Shown in pieces: positions 60,058 through 64,000 of a stretch of 64,000 nucleotides of DNA. This DNA comes from Clostridia bacterium (GTDB lineage Bacteria; Bacillota; Clostridia; Christensenellales; CAG-138), in contig JAFXSG010000025.1 of assembly GCA_017525875.1 (NCBI GenBank), forward strand, positions 81,633 to 145,632. The letters are read 5' to 3'. Made by a program: the position numbers and the translations under genes. The notes beneath the pieces were generated by a model that was given only the letters and a program-made list of their open reading frames with translations, did no database searches and was not told the origin of the DNA. Each line of letters starts with the position of its first letter. Within the stretch, counting starts at the first letter, position 1.

Positions 60058-61488
60058 ATGAGTTCGAAGAAGGACAAAAATTATCTTATAGAGCTCGCAG
60101 AGTTCAGGCGCAAGAACTTTGAGCGGGACCCGGATCCGGCTGTCGCAAGGCTGCTTGCGGAGGATTACGCTGCCATATCGCCTCTGGCCTATATGGAGCT
60201 CAAAGGAACTGAGGGCCTGAAGGAGGCGGCGGACTGGCTGCTGAAAGCCGCAAAGTACCGCCTTGATGCGTACCGGATGAGCGGGAATATCGATCATTTG
60301 CGCGAATATGTGCAGGATATGGAGAATGCCGCCGACATGCTGGAAGGGACCGCGTCCGATCGCGGCCGCGCAGGGGACGTTTATAAGGAACTGTGCGATG
60401 AAGTCATGCCGCTTGGCGAAAGCTCCGAATACGAGGATATATCCGTCTGTGCGAAATGCTTCAACGACCTCGGAACGTTTGCGTACGAAAGCTACGTAAA
60501 GAACAGAGCCGCCGACGATATCGTCCTTGCCGCAAACAGCTTCCTGACCGCAGCCGATATTATAATGAAGCTGAACTGCGGGACGACCGCCGTTTCGGCA
60601 AACGGAATGATCCGATCGGTCCTCGACAACAATCTGCTCCCTCCGGGGATGCTCTCCTCACAAGATCCTTCTCTGCTGCACGAGGTCTACACGCCCGAAA
60701 AGCAGCGCAGGCTGAGGCAGCATTTGATCAGCGCGTTCGACGAGCTGAAGGCACAGGTCCGGGAGGACTCGGCGCCGCCGCGGATGCTGATGCTCACCGA
60801 GGCGGCCCGCGGCTGCCTGAGCTTTGCAAGTTCATTCAAGCTGTCAGGCATGCTATCAGAATACACTGTCGAGGCCGAACGGTGGAGTTATAAGCTTGCG
60901 TCCGCGTCCGGCCGTCTTTCCGACGAAGTGATATATATCAACGACGCGTCGCGCTGCTTCCGCTATTCCGCTCTGATCTATGAAGGCAACAGAAAAGAGT
61001 TCTTTTCGATGATCGAAAGAGCCGGTGAGATGCTTAAAAAGCTTTATCTTCGCGCGCCCGATCCTGACCTGAACGGTTTTGCGGAAAGCTGGCTCGACAC
61101 GGTGCTTGGCAGCACGTGGTTCACGGGGAGGACGAGGCCGATCGAGGTCTTTTCCTTCCTCGGCGATATCGTTCGGGTCTATGACGCCGCGATAGAGAAA
61201 GAGCTGATCGGCGCGGGAACCGTCTTCACGCAGCATCTCGGCAGGATAGCGGAGTTCTTCACGTCAGGCTTCGGTTTCGCAAAGAAGTACCGCGCGGGAG
61301 CCGCAAGGCGTTTTTTGATCGAGTGCAGCGCAGTTATTGCGATGAAGAAATACGGCGTCGTGTCGCCCGATCTTGAGGCGCCGGCCGAAGGATTCGCCGC
61401 TTATCTCGCCGAAAAGCACCCCGGGAAAGCAACGGATGAAGCCGTCAAGGCCCTTGAGGACGCGAGGAAGGCCCGGCATAGCAGCTGA
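60058..61488 (+). CDS. Helical protein of unknown function, third gene of the VirD4-like set
   Basis: A 476-residue protein predicted almost wholly helical, with recurrent A-x-x-x-L/F-x-x-A patterns (EAADWLLKAAKYRLDAYR, ANSFLTAADIIMKL, GAARRFLIECSAVIAMKK) suggesting a TPR-like or other alpha-solenoid. There is one CxxC (ISVCAKCFND). No signal peptide, membrane helix or known catalytic motif. It starts eight bases after the VirD4-like stop, so it is almost surely cotranscribed and may be an adaptor or cargo. An open frame 25 codons upstream overlaps the previous gene and is not favoured. Confidence 0.7.
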   Translation: MSSKKDKNYLIELAEFRRKNFERDPDPAVARLLAEDYAAISPLAYMELKGTEGLKEAADWLLKAAKYRLDAYRMSGNIDHLREYVQDMENAADMLEGTASDRGRAGDVYKELCDEVMPLGESSEYEDISVCAKCFNDLGTFAYESYVKNRAADDIVLAANSFLTAADIIMKLNCGTTAVSANGMIRSVLDNNLLPPGMLSSQDPSLLHEVYTPEKQRRLRQHLISAFDELKAQVREDSAPPRMLMLTEAARGCLSFASSFKLSGMLSEYTVEAERWSYKLASASGRLSDEVIYINDASRCFRYSALIYEGNRKEFFSMIERAGEMLKKLYLRAPDPDLNGFAESWLDTVLGSTWFTGRTRPIEVFSFLGDIVRVYDAAIEKELIGAGTVFTQHLGRIAEFFTSGFGFAKKYRAGAARRFLIECSAVIAMKKYGVVSPDLEAPAEGFAAYLAEKHPGKATDEAVKALEDARKARHSS

Positions 61489-61543
61489 AGCATGATCAAA
61501 CGGGGGATACCCCTTCAAGAATAAGATCCAACGGAGGTACCAA

Positions 61544-62479
61544 ATGACAGACGCAGGCAACATATTTTTCATTCCATTCGAGCTCCGGCTTATGGAATGG
61601 CTCCAGGCGCATCTGCCTGACTGGAGCATCGGCGCGATCTCCGCGCTTTCCGTATTCGGCGAGGAGATGCTCCTCGTGCTGATCCTCGGCTTCGTCTACT
61701 GGAGCTGGAACAAGCGTATGGGCAAGCGCCTCGGCCTCGTGCTGATCGCCGTTCAGATCTGTACTGCGATGATCAAAAACGTCGTGCTGCGCCTGCGTCC
61801 GTATATTGCCAGCGACAACATAAAGCTACTTCGCAAGATAGACGCCGACGCCGATATCTACGACGTCGCTGCGCAGGGCTATTCCTTCCCGAGCGGACAT
61901 TCCGCGAACTCCACCGCCGTGTACGGCGATATCCACCGACAGGTCCGCAAAAAATGGACCCTCGCGCTCGCCGTCGCGCTGCCGCTGCTCGTCGGCTTCT
62001 CCCGGGTGGCTGTCGGCGCGCATTTCCCAACGGACGTGCTCGCGGGCTGGGCACTCGGCCTGGTCCTCATCTTCCTCGTTCCGTTCCTCGAGAGCAGAAT
62101 CAAGAACCGCTTCGTGTTCTACCTGATCTTCCTCCTCGCGGGTCTGCCCGGGTTCTTCTTCTGCAGGAGCAGCGATTACTTCTCCTCCTACGGCATGCTG
62201 CTCGGCTTCACGCTCGGCATAGCCTTCGAGGGCAAGTTCGTGAACTTCGAAAACACGAGGAGCCCCCTCCGCATGATCCTGCGCGTCGTCTTCGGCGTGG
62301 CCGTGTACTTCGCGCTGAACACGCTGCTCAAAATGCCGTTCAGCAAGGATTTTCTCGAAAGCGGTTCCTTCCTTTCGCTCCTCACGCGTACGCTCCGCTA
62401 CGCCGTCGTCGCCTTCGTCTGCTTCGGCGTTTACCCGCTTCTTTTCAAGCTCACAGCCGGGATCGGCAAAAAGAAATAA
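61544..62479 (+). CDS. PAP2-family membrane phosphatase
   Basis: A 311-residue multi-pass membrane enzyme of the lipid phosphatase / BacA-like PAP2 family. The three catalytic motifs are intact: KNVVLRLRP, FPSGHSAN and SRVAVGAHFPTDVLAG. It likely dephosphorylates undecaprenyl pyrophosphate or phosphatidic/phosphatidylglycerol phosphate at the outer face. About 120 C-terminal residues with four more hydrophobic segments exceed the core. GGAGGT precedes the ATG. It follows the VirD4-like set by 55 bases and may or may not share its transcript. Confidence 0.9.
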   Translation: MTDAGNIFFIPFELRLMEWLQAHLPDWSIGAISALSVFGEEMLLVLILGFVYWSWNKRMGKRLGLVLIAVQICTAMIKNVVLRLRPYIASDNIKLLRKIDADADIYDVAAQGYSFPSGHSANSTAVYGDIHRQVRKKWTLALAVALPLLVGFSRVAVGAHFPTDVLAGWALGLVLIFLVPFLESRIKNRFVFYLIFLLAGLPGFFFCRSSDYFSSYGMLLGFTLGIAFEGKFVNFENTRSPLRMILRVVFGVAVYFALNTLLKMPFSKDFLESGSFLSLLTRTLRYAVVAFVCFGVYPLLFKLTAGIGKKK

Positions 62480-62497
62480 ACCCCGATAAACTCGCAG

Positions 62498-62523
62498 GAC
62501 CTGCCCGCCGGGCAGGTCTTTTT
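62498..62523 (+). terminator. Terminator of the PAP2 gene
   Basis: GACCTGCC / GGCAGGTC stem with a 5-nt loop, then TTTTTT, 19 bases after the stop. Confidence 0.9.
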
Positions 62524-62629
62524 GCATCAAACCTGTTTATAAAACCATATCTTGATTATAGACGGGCGCGTACGCGTGTGATATAATATAAGGGCTGAAT
62601 AAATTTACCCCCAAAAGGAGGAAAACCGA

Positions 62630-64000
62630 ATGAAAAAGCTGCTATGCATCCTTCTCGCTCTGTTCATGGTCGCGGCGATCGCGCCCGTGAGCTTGGCCGA
62701 GAACGTACGCGTCGCCGACGACCCCGTCAATCCGAACGCGCTCCGCGTTTCCGAGGAAGCGGAAAAACCGGCCGCCGACCCCAACGAGATCGTGACCGTC
62801 GTCGTCAAGCTCAAGGACAAGCCCGTCGCCGCACGCGTGGACGACGTCCATTCCGAGATTGCGAACGACATTGCGTCCATTCTCAGGACCAGGCAGACCG
62901 CTGTAGAAAAAGCGGTCCTCGACCTGCTCGACAAGGGCGACACGATGCGGATCACCTATGAGTACACGCTCCTCTTCAACGGCTTCGCTGCCGAGATGCC
63001 CCGCTATATGATCGAGAAGATCGCGAGGCTCGAGGGCGTCGAGAAGGCGTTCGAAGCCCCGCGCTGGAATGCTCCCGAAGCCTTCGAGGGCGAGGACGAC
63101 AGGCTCTCCTCCTCCGTTGGCTTCATCAACGGTGACGACGCGTGGAGCGCGGGCTACACCGGCAAGGGCACCACTATCGCCGTGATCGACACCGGCGCCG
63201 TCGTAGGCCACCGGGCCTTCAGCACCGCTCCCGCCAACCCCAAGATGACCTCAAGTTCCATCGGCACCGTGCTCGCAAACAACAACATGCACTGCGAGCA
63301 GCAGTACAGCGGAACGCTCAGCGCGTCAAATCTGTATTACAGCGCGAAGATCCCGTTCCGCTTCGACTATGCCGGCAGCGATACAGACGTTTCGCATGCC
63401 GACGCGGGCAGCGACCACGGCTCCCACGTTGCGGGCATCGCCTGCGGCTACTATTCCGGTTCGAGCTATACCGGCGTCGCTAAGGACGCACAGCTCATCG
63501 TCATGAAGGTCTTCGGTTCGAGCGGCGGCGCCGGATGGGACGTTATTGCCGCCGCGCTCGAGGACTGCGTTTATCTGGACGTTGACGCCGTCAACATGAG
63601 CCTCGGCTCCGGCTGCGGCTACACCTCCGACGATCCCGAGATGGACGAGCTCTTCGACCTGCTCTGCCAGCACGGCTGCAACATCGCCTGCGCCGCCGGC
63701 AACGACGGTTCCTCGAACGGCACCCAGTACTACGGCTCAAGCTACAAGACCTACGCGCTCGCCATGAACCCCGACAACGGCATCGTCGGCTCTCCCGGCA
63801 CCTATTCCGACTCACTCTGCGTCGCCTGCTGCCAGAAGAGCTCCGCTTCCATGGTCTACTTCAGCAGCCACGGCAGCACGGCCGACCTCAGGATCAAGCC
63901 CGAGGTCAGCGCACCCGGCTACAACATCTATTCCGCGACTGACTCCGGCCTTTCCGGCTCCACCACCGGCTACGGCACCAAGTCCGGCACGTCCATGTCC
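62630..64000 (+). CDS. Secreted subtilisin-like serine protease (S8), 5' part
   Basis: The first 457 codons; the frame is open at the window end. Residues 1-23 are a signal peptide (KKLLCILLALFMVAAIAP). Residues ~40-140 form an I9-like propeptide (VTVVVKLKDKPVAARVDD ... FNGFAAEMP). The catalytic domain follows: Asp in TIAVIDTGAVVGH, His in DHGSHVAGIA, oxyanion Asn in IACAAGNDG and Ser in the final GTSMS, so the triad is complete although the protein is not. Such enzymes are often cell-wall-linked in gut Clostridia; the C-terminal anchor is out of view. AAAGGAGGAAAA precedes the ATG, with a TATAAT 50 bases upstream. Confidence 0.92.
   Translation, partial: MKKLLCILLALFMVAAIAPVSLAENVRVADDPVNPNALRVSEEAEKPAADPNEIVTVVVKLKDKPVAARVDDVHSEIANDIASILRTRQTAVEKAVLDLLDKGDTMRITYEYTLLFNGFAAEMPRYMIEKIARLEGVEKAFEAPRWNAPEAFEGEDDRLSSSVGFINGDDAWSAGYTGKGTTIAVIDTGAVVGHRAFSTAPANPKMTSSSIGTVLANNNMHCEQQYSGTLSASNLYYSAKIPFRFDYAGSDTDVSHADAGSDHGSHVAGIACGYYSGSSYTGVAKDAQLIVMKVFGSSGGAGWDVIAAALEDCVYLDVDAVNMSLGSGCGYTSDDPEMDELFDLLCQHGCNIACAAGNDGSSNGTQYYGSSYKTYALAMNPDNGIVGSPGTYSDSLCVACCQKSSASMVYFSSHGSTADLRIKPEVSAPGYNIYSATDSGLSGSTTGYGTKSGTSMS

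Noticed and set aside
57642-62479. Integrative conjugative element carrying the VirD4-like gene
   Set aside because: No relaxase, VirB4, integrase, transfer origin or att repeats are visible, and the flanks are housekeeping genes.

Overview
The window reads as chromosomal DNA of a GC-rich, spore-forming member of the Clostridia (Bacillota), most likely an uncultured gut or digester organism. The evidence is strong AGGAGG ribosome binding sites, TTGACA/TATAAT promoters with 16-17 bp spacers, an intact sporulation sigma-K gene, a complete ornithine-fermentation operon, a GGGtGRT/NifU-like pair, a dockerin-bearing leucine-rich-repeat surface protein and a 23S-rRNA-IVP-type four-helix-bundle gene. 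Species cannot be named from the sequence.

Layout. 1-7.9 kb (+, with one minus gene): the end of a SanA/YdcF-type protein, oligoendopeptidase F, a winged-helix regulator divergent from a secreted LRR-dockerin protein, and a translationally coupled tldD-pmbA pair. 7.9-14.4 kb (-): a UDP-sugar pyrophosphorylase, dihydrolipoyl dehydrogenase, two GNAT/small-membrane genes (one split by an in-frame TAG), a DMT transporter with a histidine-rich tail flanked by two paralogous ~190 bp intergenic cassettes, a protein of unknown function, then a repeat-rich stretch with two partial copies of the tRNA-Pro 3' end beside intact tRNA-Pro and tRNA-Thr genes. 14.5-23.8 kb (-): an NlpC/P60-like protein and the ornithine operon ord-ortA-ortB-oraS-oraE-glmL-orr-trx. 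Orr makes D-ornithine, OraSE (cobalamin and PLP) makes 2,4-diaminopentanoate, Ord oxidises it to 2-amino-4-oxopentanoate, and OrtAB cleaves that to acetyl-CoA and D-alanine. 23.9-36.8 kb (-): an ECF sigma/anti-sigma-like pair, GGGtGRT and scaffold genes, alanine racemase, a CcdA-like protein, BipA, RsmF, and a heterodimeric ABC exporter preceded by a 30-codon leader peptide and an intrinsic terminator.

37.0-47.6 kb (+): groES-groEL, proS, then pgi, a RodA/FtsW-type gene, a ClpC-like gene with a degenerate second ATPase site, and a glycerate kinase with an extra N-terminal domain. 47.7-48.2 kb: a five-tRNA operon (Val, Asp, Phe, Gly, Cys) with its own promoter and terminator. 48.3-55.5 kb: IVP-type protein, GNAT, YwaF-like membrane protein, MFS transporter, PHP-type phosphatase, an unknown protein convergent with sigK, and an alpha/beta hydrolase. 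55.5-64 kb: transketolase (-); then (+) a three-gene set headed by its own promoter (an AAA-like protein with an eroded P-loop, a soluble VirD4/TraG-type ATPase and a helical unknown), a PAP2 phosphatase, and a secreted subtilisin-like protease cut by the window edge.

The best candidates for undescribed biology are the orphan VirD4-like three-gene set (57.6-61.5 kb), which has no relaxase or mating-pair genes nearby; the leader-peptide attenuator ahead of the ABC exporter (36.6-36.8 kb); and the duplicated promoter/terminator/operator cassettes around the DMT transporter (11.5-12.9 kb). No CRISPR array, insertion-sequence transposase, rRNA gene or prophage was seen.
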